NCBI RefSeq assembly: GCF_001431205.1
Contig: NZ_LGPC01000004.1
Coordinates: 1-64,000, forward strand
Reading direction: 5' to 3'
DNA from: Staphylococcus sp. NAM3COL9
Lineage (GTDB): Bacteria; Bacillota; Bacilli; Staphylococcales; Staphylococcaceae
DNA: 64,000 bases
In this document: positions 8,475 to 17,542 of the stretch, piece by piece
Position numbering within the stretch: the first letter of the stretch is position 1
Layout of the letters: every line of letters starts with the position of its first letter
Translations under genes and position numbers: made by a program
Notes under the pieces: model-generated
Databases searched by the model: none
Told to the model about the DNA's origin: nothing
What the model saw: the letters and a program-made list of their open reading frames with translations, nothing else

Positions 8475-8624
8475 TCACTTCTTCCAATTTAAATTTAAAT
8501 CATTTAAAAAGTTTAAATCTTATATAAGATTAATTCAAAAATTAATTACTATTTTCGAAAAGTTTAAATATTCAAAAAAATAATACGCGATAAGAATTTC
8601 TTGAATATTGCTAATTTTCGAAGT

Positions 8625-9806
8625 CTATAATATGCTCAGTTGTTCAGATGTTTCATTTCGATAAACGATATACATCATGACGCTAGCAATCATCACCATA
8701 ACAAAACCAAAATATGGTGTCATTGCAAGAGAAAAATGATTGAGCACATATCCTCCGATGACCGCTCCCAATGTGATGCCGATATTGAAAGCAGCAATAT
8801 TTAAACTCGAAGCAAAGTTAGTCGTTGCCCTATTTTTACGTTCTGCAAAGAGTACAACGATTAATTGCAGTCCCGGAACATTCATAAATGCGAACAAACC
8901 CATAATAAGTATGGCTATCGTACCTAAGAAATAATGTGTCACAGTTACGCCTAGAAGTAATAAAGTAATTGCTTGTATTAAAAATATCCATATAAGTACT
9001 TTCGTTGGCTTTTTGTTTGTTAATTTACCACCAAGTGTATTGCCAATAGCAACCATTACACCATATATCACAAGCAGTATCACCACCGCTTCATCGCTAT
9101 AATTCAAAATATCTGTAAGTATACTAGTCAGGTACGTATAAACTACAAAAGTGCCACCGTAACCGAGTGCTGTAATGATATAAACCATCATTAATGATTT
9201 GTTTTTAAAAACTTTTAATTGTTCCTTTATCGATGCCTGAGCATATTCTTTCAAATTACTTGGCACTGCAAATATATTAATGATTAAACTGATCAGTCCA
9301 ATCACGGCAATCGTAATAAACGATGCTTCCCAACCAAAGTGCTGACCAATCCATGTCCCTAATGGTACGCCTGTAATCGTAGCAACGGTTAAACCTGTAA
9401 ACATCATTGCAATCGCGCTTGCACGCTTATCAGGCGTTACCAAATCACTTGCGATTGCTGTAGCGATAGACATAAACACTCCGTGCATTAACGCCGATAG
9501 TACACGCATAGCTAACAACATACTAAACGTGGTCGCAAAGGCAGCAAGTGTATTCGCAACAATGAAAATAATCATAATCATTAATAGTAAATGCTTTCGT
9601 TTTATTTTATTTGTCAGTGGGGTTAATAAAGGGGCTCCTATTGTTACCCCCACAGCATACAAAGATACAGTTAATCCTGCTAATGATATCGTAGTATCAA
9701 ACGCATCTTTAATAAGTGGTAATAGACCTACGCTGATAAATTCAGTCATTCCAATTGCAAAGGCAGACATTGCTAACGCTAATATAGCAAATTTATTTTT
9801 TCTCAT
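8625..9806 (-). CDS. DHA1-family MFS transporter
   Basis: This 393-residue protein has about 12 hydrophobic helices and belongs to the AraJ/YdhP/PbuE-like branch of the DHA1 drug/metabolite antiporters. The opening FAIGMTEFISVGLLPLI is characteristic, the loop 2-3 motif is LTNKIKRKHLLL, and the motif C region reads TITGVPLGTWIGQHFGWEASF. It probably exports sugars, nucleosides or small toxic compounds. The gene diverges from an HxlR-type regulator 120 bases away that probably controls it. The ribosome site AAGGAG lies about 12 bases from the ATG, a little far. Confidence 0.85.
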   Translation of the reverse strand: MRKNKFAILALAMSAFAIGMTEFISVGLLPLIKDAFDTTISLAGLTVSLYAVGVTIGAPLLTPLTNKIKRKHLLLMIMIIFIVANTLAAFATTFSMLLAMRVLSALMHGVFMSIATAIASDLVTPDKRASAIAMMFTGLTVATITGVPLGTWIGQHFGWEASFITIAVIGLISLIINIFAVPSNLKEYAQASIKEQLKVFKNKSLMMVYIITALGYGGTFVVYTYLTSILTDILNYSDEAVVILLVIYGVMVAIGNTLGGKLTNKKPTKVLIWIFLIQAITLLLLGVTVTHYFLGTIAILIMGLFAFMNVPGLQLIVVLFAERKNRATTNFASSLNIAAFNIGITLGAVIGGYVLNHFSLAMTPYFGFVMVMIASVMMYIVYRNETSEQLSIL

Positions 9807-9891
9807 AATGTATTTTGACTCCTTCTTGTTTTGTGTATATGTTAATATAAACTACACATATCAAAAGCGGAAGTACGCACTTTAAAGTACT

Positions 9892-9913
9892 ATAGGTACC
9901 TTTGAGTACCTAT
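9892..9913. promoter_or_regulatory. Operator for the HxlR-type regulator/MFS pair
   Basis: ATAGGTAC (9892-9899) and GTACCTAT (9906-9913) form a perfect inverted repeat with a 6-base centre. A further AAGTAC half-site precedes it at 9885-9890. It lies between the divergent MFS and HxlR-type genes, directly before the regulator's ribosome site, so autoregulation is likely. GTAC-centred repeats are typical of the HxlR/YodB family. Confidence 0.65.
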
Positions 9914-9927
9914 CAGGAGGTAATTAA

Positions 9928-10308
9928 ATGAGCAAAACTTATAATATTGGCGTCGAAGCAACCATTGATGTCATCGGTGGAAAATGGAAACCTGTCATCT
10001 TATGTCATTTACAAAATAACGGGTTGATGCGTACATCTGCGTTAAAACGTGCGATTCCAACGATTACTCAAAAGATGTTAACACAGCAATTACGTGAACT
10101 AGAAAAAGACGGTATCATCAACCGTATTGTATATGACCAAATCCCGCCTAAAGTTGAATACGAATTATCAAATTATGGTCAAACATTAGGAAAATTACTT
10201 TCTTCACTTTGTTATTGGGGAGAGTTCCATATTGAAAAAATGTATCAACAAGGTGAAACTGTCTCATTAGCCCAACAAGATTTTGTCGATATACCCAAAC
10301 CGAGTTAA
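9928..10308 (+). CDS. HxlR-family winged-helix transcriptional regulator
   Basis: This 126-residue HxlR-type protein carries the signature IGGKWKPVILCHL at about residues 16-28, a helix-turn-helix region ending QQLRELEKDG, and a wing IPPKVEYELS. Cys26 lies where several family members have a redox-active cysteine, but the N-terminal Cys of YodB/QsrR is absent. A quinone or aldehyde signal is therefore possible but unproven. It probably represses the divergent MFS gene through the palindrome at 9892-9913. The ATG follows a strong AGGAGGT site. Confidence 0.85.
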   Translation: MSKTYNIGVEATIDVIGGKWKPVILCHLQNNGLMRTSALKRAIPTITQKMLTQQLRELEKDGIINRIVYDQIPPKVEYELSNYGQTLGKLLSSLCYWGEFHIEKMYQQGETVSLAQQDFVDIPKPS

Positions 10309-10604
10309 TAACATACAACATTCCTGGTATTTTAGCTATCAGAGGGTGCAGAAGTATTCATGGACTGAAGAGGTGTTGTGATGAATAAATAAACTTTTAA
10401 CATGACGTTAAAAAGGATAACTATGTGAAAATTAGATTTAATTACAGTTTTTATACTGCTCAAGAAATAATGACAATACTTTATAATCTCAGTTGTTAAT
10501 AGGACAGCGTTTGGAACTGTTTATTTAAAAAAGCTTCAGTCTTTCCAACATCTGTGGTAACGAGTGTCCCATGCATAATAATCGAATCAAAGGAGAATAC
10601 AACC

Positions 10605-11030
10605 ATGAAACTAGATGAATTTCACATTGGCGAAGAATTTACGACTAAACCATATAAAATAAGCGAAGAAGCAATTACAGATTTTGCTAGTGAATTTGAT
10701 CCACAATATATGCACCTAGATAAAGAAAAAGCGCAACAAGGTAGATTTAATGGTGTCATCGCTTCTGGCATCCAGACACTAGCCATTTCTTTCAAACTAT
10801 GGATTGAAACAGGCAAATACGGAGAAGATGTCATTGCAGGTACACATATGAATAATATTAAGTTTATCAAACCAGTATTTCCGGACGACAAATTACATAC
10901 TGTGATAAAAGTAATTGATAAAGTGGCTGGTAAAAGAGACCAAGGTTTACTTACGGTACTAATGACAACATTTAATCATGAAAAAATTAAAGTATTTGAA
11001 GGCGAACTCACAGCACTTATTAAACGTTAA
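10605..11030 (+). CDS. MaoC-like hot-dog fold (R)-hydratase family protein
   Basis: The 141-residue protein starts MKLDEFHIGEEF and shows the MaoC/NodN hydratase pattern. The active-site segment FASEFDPQYMHLD carries the Asp and His of the family's D-x-N-P-x-H motif, and GVIASGIQTL and GTHMNNIKFIKPVFPDD follow. It would hydrate or dehydrate an enoyl-CoA-type substrate. I chose the ATG at 10605 because AAAGGAG precedes it at good spacing; an upstream ATG at 10554 lacks one. The natural substrate is unknown. A strong terminator shared with the convergent SDR gene ends it. Confidence 0.8.
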   Translation: MKLDEFHIGEEFTTKPYKISEEAITDFASEFDPQYMHLDKEKAQQGRFNGVIASGIQTLAISFKLWIETGKYGEDVIAGTHMNNIKFIKPVFPDDKLHTVIKVIDKVAGKRDQGLLTVLMTTFNHEKIKVFEGELTALIKR

Positions 11031-11040
11031 AACTTCAGAA

Positions 11041-11104
11041 TATTAAAGAGAGCAGGACAGAAATCAATATTTAAAATTTGATTTTTGTCTCGCTCTCTTT
11101 AATA
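11041..11104. terminator. Bidirectional terminator between maoC-like and SDR genes
   Basis: TATTAAAGAGAGC (11041-11053) pairs perfectly with GCTCTCTTTAATA (11092-11104), with a second inner stem GGACAGAAATCAA/TTTGATTTTTGTC. It lies between convergent genes. Confidence 0.9.
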
Positions 11105-11161
11105 AATTATTTTATTTCAGCTTACTTGATACACAGCTGCTTCGTTCTCCTTTTAATATAA

Positions 11162-11917
11162 TTAGTATAATTTAATACTACCGCCATCTACCATAACTGT
11201 TTGTCCTGTGATATATTGCGCGTCTTCGCTTCCTAAAAATACTGCTACTGGACCAATATCTTTTTCAACATCTCCAAATTTTTGCAACGGAATGCCTTGG
11301 ACTACTTTGTCATAATATTCAGGGTTTTCTTTTCGCCATTGATCTACGCCTTCAGAATAGGCGATTGGAGATATGATATTGGCATTAATGCCAAATGCTC
11401 CAAATTCATTAGCTATCACACGTGTAATACCACGAATCGCCTCTTTTGCTACAACATATGCGCCTTGGTTTTTATCCCCTTTTACAGCTGCGCCTGAACC
11501 AAAGTTTATAATATTACCTTGCGTTTCTTTTAAATAAGGTATAACCATTTGGCATAAATAAAATGTCGCATAAAATCCTGTATTAAGTGATAAGTTCAAA
11601 TCTTCTTCTGTAATATCTAAAAAAGAATTCATGCGAGATGCGTGTGCATTATTAACTAATACGTCAATTTTTCCATAGTTTTCTATTGTAGTATCTACAC
11701 AAGCATGCAATGAGCCTTTATCTGTTAAATCTGTCTTAATAAATAACGTTTCATAGCCTTGACTGTTTAGTGTTTCACTCAATAACCTCCCTTTTTCTTC
11801 AGCAATATCAGCAATAACCACTTTAGCATTTTCTTTAACATATGCCTTCACAATACCTAAGCCAATACCTCCTGCACCACCAGTCACAATTGCCACTTTT
11901 CCACCTAGTCTAGCCAT
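11162..11917 (-). CDS. Short-chain dehydrogenase/reductase (with MarR regulator)
   Basis: This 251-residue classical SDR has the cofactor motif TGGAGGIG at 12-19, NNAH at about 89-92, and the catalytic set Ser141-Tyr154-x-x-x-Lys158. The C-terminal YITGQTVMVDGG is typical. It reduces or oxidises a carbonyl/alcohol substrate with NAD(P). The start is the ATG at 11917 preceded by AAGGTGA; a GTG nine bases upstream overlaps that site and is unlikely. It lies 37 bases after the MarR gene and is probably co-transcribed with it. The substrate is unknown. Confidence 0.85.
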   Translation of the reverse strand: MARLGGKVAIVTGGAGGIGLGIVKAYVKENAKVVIADIAEEKGRLLSETLNSQGYETLFIKTDLTDKGSLHACVDTTIENYGKIDVLVNNAHASRMNSFLDITEEDLNLSLNTGFYATFYLCQMVIPYLKETQGNIINFGSGAAVKGDKNQGAYVVAKEAIRGITRVIANEFGAFGINANIISPIAYSEGVDQWRKENPEYYDKVVQGIPLQKFGDVEKDIGPVAVFLGSEDAQYITGQTVMVDGGSIKLY

Positions 11918-11954
11918 TAAAATCACCTTTTCATTTTTTAGTACGTATAAAATA

Positions 11955-12389
11955 TTATTTATTTAATTGTTTTACATGGCTATAAAGTTTCTTCTGGATG
12001 TTAAGTAGTTGTGTTACTTCATCATCATTTAACACTGAATAAATTTCATTCCTCATTTTTTGACCTTGTTTTTGAGCTGTTTCTAACAAATCCATTCCTT
12101 TTGCAGTAATAGTAATTAAAATGGAGCGTCTATCGTCTTCTTGATGCGCCCTTATTACGTAGCCTTCTTTAACAAGTCTGTTTGTTAAACCGGTAATAGC
12201 ACCTGAAGTATAACCAAGGGATTGTGCGAGCATTGATGGCTTCTGTGCACCATGCTCTTTAAGTTTAGATAAGGTAATAATTTGGGAAATATTAATATTC
12301 ATATTGAATTGTTTCATAAAAAGTGTCATTGTCGCATCATTAAATAACTCAGCATTATGAATGAGTTCGAAAAAATTATTCTTTTCCAT
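11955..12389 (-). CDS. MarR-family transcriptional regulator
   Basis: This 144-residue winged-helix protein of the MarR family shows the recognition-helix region LAQSLGYTSGAITGLTNRLVKEGYV and the wing EDDRRSILITITAKG with the conserved D-x-R. It lies upstream of one SDR gene and divergent from another, so it probably controls both through a palindrome in the 148-bp gap. The ligand is unknown; MarR proteins of this type often sense phenolic or electrophilic compounds. The ATG is preceded by AAGGAGG. Confidence 0.85.
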   Translation of the reverse strand: MEKNNFFELIHNAELFNDATMTLFMKQFNMNINISQIITLSKLKEHGAQKPSMLAQSLGYTSGAITGLTNRLVKEGYVIRAHQEDDRRSILITITAKGMDLLETAQKQGQKMRNEIYSVLNDDEVTQLLNIQKKLYSHVKQLNK

Positions 12390-12455
12390 GATATGCCTCC
12401 TTAAATACGTTTATATAATAATAGTATATACAAAATTAGTTTATCAGTAAAATAC

Positions 12456-12465
12456 TTAGTACTAA
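12456..12465. promoter_or_regulatory. Palindrome between MarR and divergent SDR gene
   Basis: TTAGTACTAA is a perfect 10-bp palindrome centred between the divergent MarR and SDR starts. MarR dimers bind such symmetrical AT-rich sites, so it is a fair candidate operator. Short palindromes also arise by chance. Confidence 0.4.
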
Positions 12466-12537
12466 ATATTTAACTTTTAATGTGTTTACTGTTAAATTAT
12501 ATAATAATCGTTAATTGATAATGGGAGGAAGTTAATT

Positions 12538-13272
12538 ATGAAAAGGTTAGACAATAAAGTTGTTATTATTACTGGTGCAGCACAAGGTATGGGAAAAATG
12601 CACGCTGAAAAGGTGTTGCATGAAGGTGCAAAAGTTGTTATTACTGACATCAATGAAACACTCGGTCAAGAAGTTGCCCAAGAATTTGGTCAAAATGCAC
12701 TTTTTATTAAACATGATGTTTCTAATGAAGCAGATTGGAAAAATGTAGTAGATACAGTAATCAAAAAATGGGGCAAAATAGACGTCTTAGTAAATAATGC
12801 TGGCATTACTTATAACACGCCTTTAGAAGAGCTCAGTTTAGAAAGCTACATGAAAATTGTAAACATCAATCAAGTGTCTGTGTTTTTAGGTATGAAATCA
12901 GTTGCTTCAACTATGAAAGCTCAACAGTACGGTTCAATTATTAACATTTCTTCTATGAATGGACTTGTTGGTGGTGCAATTGGATACACAGATACGAAAT
13001 TTGCAGTTCGCGGTATGACTAAAGCTGCTTCAAGTGACCTTTCACCATATAATATACGTGTGAATTCAGTACATCCCGGTGTAATTCACACGCCTATGAT
13101 TGAACAAGAAGGTGTTAAAGAAGCAGTGGAACAATTCGCGAAGAGCATTCCAATGCGTCGTATCGCTCTGACTGAAGAAGTATCTAATATGGTCATCTTT
13201 CTAGCTTCAGATGATGCGAGTTACTCTACTGGTTCTGAATTCGTAATCGATGGTGGCCTCACTGCGTTATAA
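12538..13272 (+). CDS. Short-chain dehydrogenase/reductase (divergent from MarR)
   Basis: This 244-residue classical SDR has the cofactor motif TGAAQGMG at 12-19, NNAG at 86-89, and the active site Ser138-Tyr150-x-x-x-Lys154 (GYTDTK). The acidic TDINE after the second beta strand (36-40) suggests NAD rather than NADP. Sequence style is close to bacterial 3-alpha/20-beta-hydroxysteroid or cyclopentanol dehydrogenases, but the true substrate is unknown. The ATG follows GGGAGGA at good spacing. It probably shares regulation with the MarR/SDR pair on the other strand. Confidence 0.85.
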   Translation: MKRLDNKVVIITGAAQGMGKMHAEKVLHEGAKVVITDINETLGQEVAQEFGQNALFIKHDVSNEADWKNVVDTVIKKWGKIDVLVNNAGITYNTPLEELSLESYMKIVNINQVSVFLGMKSVASTMKAQQYGSIINISSMNGLVGGAIGYTDTKFAVRGMTKAASSDLSPYNIRVNSVHPGVIHTPMIEQEGVKEAVEQFAKSIPMRRIALTEEVSNMVIFLASDDASYSTGSEFVIDGGLTAL

Positions 13273-13304
13273 GCGACTTAAAAAAAACAAATATTTTAAA
13301 CAGC

Positions 13305-13350
13305 AAAACCCCCTTCGCAATACCACATAAATGGTTGCGAAGGGGGTTTT
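13305..13350. terminator. Strong bidirectional terminator
   Basis: A perfect 16-bp stem, AAAACCCCCTTCGCAA (13305-13320) with its complement at 13335-13350, and a 14-base loop separate the convergent SDR and PH-like genes. The GC-rich core flanked by A and T runs makes termination in both directions likely. Confidence 0.95.
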
Positions 13351-13388
13351 ATAATAATTCATGCGATCTATTATAATGAAATTAATAA

Positions 13389-13715
13389 TTATATTTTTTT
13401 AGGTTCTACGTAAGCAACAAAATGTTCAGCATCTTCTTTATTTAAATCTGTTAAAGAAAATGTGCCAATGCTAAAGCGCATAGTTAATGAATTATCCTCT
13501 AATTCAATATTTTCAATTTCGTCATATCTAATGTTTCTATAGTAAAACTGTCCATCCATATCAACATTTAATATAAGACGTTCATTTGTTGCGACATAAG
13601 CCGCTTCGTATACTTTTATTTCTCCTTGAACAGGGTATTCCATATTTCCTAAGACGGAAGGGCCTTTTTTCTCAGTTGGAAATAAATCTTCTGGATTAAT
13701 ATTATCTAATATCAT
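13389..13715 (-). CDS. Small PH-like domain protein downstream of katA
   Basis: I do not recognise a characterised homologue. The 108 residues lack a signal or membrane segment and show alternating short beta strands: ATNERLILNV, FYYRNIRYDEIENIEL, NSLTMRFSIGTFSL. A C-terminal helix NKEDAEHFVAYV follows. This is the pattern of bacterial PH-like (GRAM-type) domains. It begins 20 bases after the katA stop with its own ribosome site AAGGTAGG, so it is probably co-transcribed with catalase. A link to peroxide stress is only suggested by position. Confidence 0.65.
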   Translation of the reverse strand: MILDNINPEDLFPTEKKGPSVLGNMEYPVQGEIKVYEAAYVATNERLILNVDMDGQFYYRNIRYDEIENIELEDNSLTMRFSIGTFSLTDLNKEDAEHFVAYVEPKKI

Positions 13716-13735
13716 TCGATTACCTACCTTTTCAA

Positions 13736-15217
13736 TTAGTCTGCAACTTCTAAGTCTACAGTGTTAATATCCATACCCATAGCATCTGCTACACCTTGAC
13801 CGTATGCTGAATCAGCTTTATAACAATGTCTAATATGACGATGTTTAAGCGCATCAGTAACTGTGCTCATTTCATTAGCTGTATTATTAAATAATATTTG
13901 TTGCTCATCAGCTGACATTCGACGGAATAATTCACCTGGTTGTTCAAAATAATTATCATCATCTTCACGATAATCATATTCGAATGCTTGACCTTGAATA
14001 TCTAAGCCTGGTTTTTTGTATTGTGGTTGGTCTTCAAGTGCACCGTTACTATTTGGATAGTAGTGTGTTTTCGAACCTTGGTTATCATCTAAAATACGCA
14101 TTTGTCCATCTCTACTAAACGGACAGATATTTTCTACACCTACACCTTTAGGTTGGTTAACAGGAATCTGCCAATGGTTTACACCTAAACGATATCTTTG
14201 TGTATCCCCATATGAGAATAGACGGCCTTGTAACATTTTATCTGGTGAAAAGTCTAGTCCTGGAACGATATTTGTGGGCGCAAATGCAGCTTGCTCAACA
14301 TCTTGGAAATAATTTTCAGGGTTTCTATTTAATTCAAACTCTCCTACTTCGATTAATGGATATTCGTCTTTATACCAAACTTTTGTTAAATCAAATGGAT
14401 TATCTTTATGATTGCGTGCTTGCTCTTCAGTCATTACTTGGATGTACATTTTCCATTTAGGGAAATCACCTTCTTCAATGTTTCCAAATAAATCTCTTTG
14501 AGAAGACTCTCTATCATTCGCTATAACTTGTGCCGCTTCTTCAGGTGAATAGTTTTCTATACCTTGTTGTGTTCTGTGGTGGAATTTAACCCAAACACGC
14601 TCACCTTTATCATTGTACATAGAATATGTGTGCGAACCAAATCCGTGCATATTTCTAAAACCTTTAGGAATGCCACGATCTGACATCAATATCGTAATTT
14701 GATGTAACGCTTCTGGTAATAATGTCCAGAAATCCCAATTTGCTTGTGGATCTCTCATATTTGTTTTTGGATTGCGTTTAACAACATGGTTTAAACTTGC
14801 GAATAATTTAGGGTCTCTGAAGAAGAATACCGGTGTATTGTTACCAACTAGATCCCAGTTACCTTCGTCTGTATAAAATTTCAATGCAAATCCACGGATA
14901 TCACGTTCTGCATCAGCTGCACCACGTTCACCTGCTACTGTTGAAAAACGAGCGAACATTTCTGTCTCTTTTCCAACTTCAGAAAAAATACTTGCACAAG
15001 TGTACTGTGTAATATCATTTGTTACTTTAAATGTACCAAATGCGCCAGAACCTTTTGCATGCATACGACGTTCTGGAATAACTTCTCTATCGAAGTGTGC
15101 CATTTGTTCTAAAAAGTATATATCTTGCATTAATAGCGGACCTCTAGGACCTGCTGTCATACTGTTTTCTCTATCTCCTACTGGTGCACCAAACAATCCT
15201 GTTAATTTTTTACTCAT
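13736..15217 (-). CDS. katA: Heme catalase
   Basis: KatA breaks down hydrogen peroxide to water and oxygen in the cytoplasm. The 493-residue length is that of small-subunit clade 3 catalases. The distal His53 lies in [12 protein letters not shown], the segment FFFRDPKLF carries the conserved Asp/Phe around heme, and the heme ligand Tyr lies in [14 protein letters not shown]. The ATG follows AAGGAGAT. The nearest PerR box is about 340 bases upstream, beyond the remnant of a ferrochelatase-like gene, so katA is probably read from that promoter through the dead gene unless it has one of its own. Confidence 0.95.
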   Translation of the reverse strand: MSKKLTGLFGAPVGDRENSMTAGPRGPLLMQDIYFLEQMAHFDREVIPERRMHAKGSGAFGTFKVTNDITQYTCASIFSEVGKETEMFARFSTVAGERGAADAERDIRGFALKFYTDEGNWDLVGNNTPVFFFRDPKLFASLNHVVKRNPKTNMRDPQANWDFWTLLPEALHQITILMSDRGIPKGFRNMHGFGSHTYSMYNDKGERVWVKFHHRTQQGIENYSPEEAAQVIANDRESSQRDLFGNIEEGDFPKWKMYIQVMTEEQARNHKDNPFDLTKVWYKDEYPLIEVGEFELNRNPENYFQDVEQAAFAPTNIVPGLDFSPDKMLQGRLFSYGDTQRYRLGVNHWQIPVNQPKGVGVENICPFSRDGQMRILDDNQGSKTHYYPNSNGALEDQPQYKKPGLDIQGQAFEYDYREDDDNYFEQPGELFRRMSADEQQILFNNTANEMSTVTDALKHRHIRHCYKADSAYGQGVADAMGMDINTVDLEVAD

Positions 15218-15230
15218 TATATTATCTCCT

Positions 15231-15539
15231 TTATGTTACCGCAGTTAAGTGATTTTTTTCTTGATAATTATTGATAACTGCATTTGCAATACTTTCAATA
15301 ATCAGTTGATTTGAGCCAGACATTTCAGCTCTATAATAATTGCACCTTAAATCATCGCAAATTTCTTTACATTCATAAGCGTTATCATATAAGACTTCTA
15401 AGTGTTCACATGTAAAAGCTGAATGAACATATATGTTTCAAATCTATGTATGGTTCGTGTCCATGTCTGATATGTCATAAGATATTCATAATAACGCTAT
15501 ACGTTTCATGTTAAGTGTACCTTCACTATTCCACTCTTC
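15231..15539 (-). pseudogene. Decayed 3' part of a ferrochelatase-like gene (hemH/cpfC family)
   Basis: Reading this strand up to the stop at 15231-15233, one frame gives TCEHLEVLYDNAYECKEICD followed by DLRCNYYRAEMSGSN. This is plainly the C-terminal segment of coproporphyrin ferrochelatase (family pattern: CEHLEVLYDNDYECK, then ASYYRPEMPN). Further upstream in the same frame WNSEGT resembles the family's WQSEGNTG. Three in-frame stops interrupt it (codons 18, 32 and 34 from 15539). About 230 N-terminal residues and the start are missing. The stop lies 14 bases before katA. It looks like a heme-insertion gene once co-transcribed with catalase and now dead. Confidence 0.8.
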
Positions 15540-15557
15540 TTTAAAATAATTATCTTT

Positions 15558-15572
15558 TTATAATTATTACAA
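15558..15572 (-). promoter_or_regulatory. PerR box
   Basis: TTATAATTATTACAA matches the PerR consensus TTATAATTATTATAA at 14 of 15 positions. It lies immediately upstream of the decayed hemH-like fragment and 340 bases upstream of katA. PerR represses katA in staphylococci and bacilli and releases it under peroxide. Confidence 0.8.
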
Positions 15573-15603
15573 TCTATTATAACGTAAAAATCATTAAAGT
15601 CTA

Positions 15604-15859
15604 TATTTAAATATTCAACGAATCATTTGAATTGATAATATATCCTCATAAGTGATAATTAATTATACATTTTCATTATTTTTTATTGCTATTAAATTGA
15701 AAAAACGTATTCATTTCTAGAAACAATCTATATTTTATATGTAGGTAGTAAAAATAGCAGCTGCCTGCCTCGCACCAAATCATTTAACACGAGTCGAATA
15801 CAAACTGTGGCTGTGCCTTTGGCAATCGAGTATGAAATAGTATTTGATATAGCAAAAAG
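15604..15859. other. Intergenic region without recognisable gene
   Basis: This stretch lies behind the PerR box and before the terminator of the ABC operon. It has no coding frame that I can support. A less AT-rich patch around 15760-15830 contrasts with its surroundings and could be a relic, but it matched nothing I know. Confidence 0.4.
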
Positions 15860-15880
15860 AGCTACCAAAATTTGGCAACT
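15860..15880 (-). terminator. Terminator of the stress/ABC operon
   Basis: AGCTACC (15860-15866) pairs with GGCAACT (15874-15880) allowing two G-T pairs. A run of T follows on the minus strand. It lies about 65 bases past the permease stop. Confidence 0.6.
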
Positions 15881-15943
15881 TTTTTAGTATATATTTAATT
15901 CACATCACGATGCTTACATTATACAAAATGATTTTTTGTATAA

Positions 15944-17542
15944 TTATATATCTTTTCTGTTAAATCCGACCGTACCTATGACACACAATATAAGGAAAAT
16001 AAGCATAAGGATCACAATCGGTCCACTTGTAAAATCATCTATAGGTAGACTTGGAATATGTTCAAATGGTGTGATATCTTTCATCCAATCTTTCACATTC
16101 AGTAAAGTACCTAAATAATTCACCAAAAAAGTATAAGCGAGATAAGCATAGACTAAAGTCGTTAACTTTATGCCCCACCCAATTACGACAGTTCCTATAC
16201 CAACAAAACTAAGTATAGCTGGTATATAGACAATAGCCGATTGAATAACCATGTCAAAGTCGAGTGGCGTATCCATTGAATAGAGTTGGCCAACATACAA
16301 ACCAAACCCAGCGACAAAAATCATCACTACCGCATTCACCACACTGATAATTAGAAAACTCAATAAGTACTTGATACGCGAAATCGGATTCGCTAATACA
16401 AGCATCGTGTATCCTTTATCTATCGCTTTCTTTATTTTAAATAAAGCTAACAGTGTAGGCACCGTACTGATTATTGCCATTACCAACATCAGTTGCGGTA
16501 AAAATTGTTTGACGTAATCTCCATTTGGATTTTCTAACATAGACAGTAATAGTGGATTATCTTTAAAAAAGTCGTCTAAATTTCCAAAAATAGAGCCATA
16601 AGACAATCCAAGTATAAATAATCCAATAGCAAAATATATAAAACTCATTTTTTGTAATCTGATTTGTAAACCTAGTGGAGACTTCATGTACCATGTCGCA
16701 TGTTGTCTTCCTTTTTTCTGCGGTAATAATTTAGCCTCGATATCACGCAAACCATTCAACACAAAGGCAAATATAGCAATGATAACTGTAATGCCTAAAA
16801 TGCACCACACCGGCCACCAATGATCTTCCGAAAAAGCATGAGTTCTAGACAACCAGCCCATTGGTGAAAACATAGATAGCATCTCATTGGCTACATCTCC
16901 AAACGCCCTAACCAGATACATGATGAGCAATAGCGCGATACTCACACCAGTCGTCTCACTACTTGATGATACAAATTGGGCAACTAACATAGTCAACGTA
17001 GCAAACATAATACCAAATACGCCTAAAGCCAAACTATATAAAGATGCGCCTGCTAAATCTAGACCATCAACATTTAATGACGCTAGACCTAAAGTGAGTA
17101 ATATCATTAAAGTGACATTAAGTAATACAGTTTGAAGTAGATGTCCCATCAATGGTGCTTGTTCACCTATTGGCAATGCAGTTAAAATGATTGTTCTACC
17201 ATCTTCTTCATCACCACGCGTGTCTCGAGATACAATTAAAATATTCATAATTGCTACCATTATTGCTGTGAATAAAGTCATTTCATGCGTAAAAAGTACG
17301 CCAATATTTACATGTTCAAAATCAGCTAATCCCAGCATCGCTTGCATCGCAGGATTTTTTGACATCTCGATAATAGGACTCATCTTAGCTTGACTCGGGT
17401 ACATCGACTCAAAAGCAGGTGGAATCATTAACGTTAAAGCGGTTAATAAAACCACCCATAAAACCATTTTTTTGCTATTTCTTTTTACATAAAAATTAAA
17501 TAACTTTAAGGTTTGGTAAAATGATTGTTTCATATCATTCAC
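15944..17542 (-). CDS. ABC-2 type exporter permease, two-unit (polyketide/antibiotic exporter type)
   Basis: This 532-residue membrane protein has about 12 hydrophobic helices arranged as two six-helix halves, each opening with a cytoplasmic amphipathic segment. This is the layout of large ABC-2 permeases such as those annotated as exporters of polyketide antibiotics. The motif RDTRGDEEDGRTIILTALPIG after helix 2 is typical. With the ATPase encoded just upstream (8-base overlap) it should form an exporter. The substrate is unknown. Being last in an operon headed by a sigma-B-like promoter, it is probably induced by general stress. Confidence 0.8.
   Translation of the reverse strand: MNDMKQSFYQTLKLFNFYVKRNSKKMVLWVVLLTALTLMIPPAFESMYPSQAKMSPIIEMSKNPAMQAMLGLADFEHVNIGVLFTHEMTLFTAIMVAIMNILIVSRDTRGDEEDGRTIILTALPIGEQAPLMGHLLQTVLLNVTLMILLTLGLASLNVDGLDLAGASLYSLALGVFGIMFATLTMLVAQFVSSSSETTGVSIALLLIMYLVRAFGDVANEMLSMFSPMGWLSRTHAFSEDHWWPVWCILGITVIIAIFAFVLNGLRDIEAKLLPQKKGRQHATWYMKSPLGLQIRLQKMSFIYFAIGLFILGLSYGSIFGNLDDFFKDNPLLLSMLENPNGDYVKQFLPQLMLVMAIISTVPTLLALFKIKKAIDKGYTMLVLANPISRIKYLLSFLIISVVNAVVMIFVAGFGLYVGQLYSMDTPLDFDMVIQSAIVYIPAILSFVGIGTVVIGWGIKLTTLVYAYLAYTFLVNYLGTLLNVKDWMKDITPFEHIPSLPIDDFTSGPIVILMLIFLILCVIGTVGFNRKDI

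Noticed and set aside
10309-10604. Gene remnant between the HxlR-type gene and the MaoC-like gene
   Set aside because: Short readable pieces occur in several frames, but none resembled a known protein and there was no consistent frame.
14200-14460. Long plus-strand frame inside katA
   Set aside because: It is antisense to a perfectly conserved catalase frame and has no start signals.
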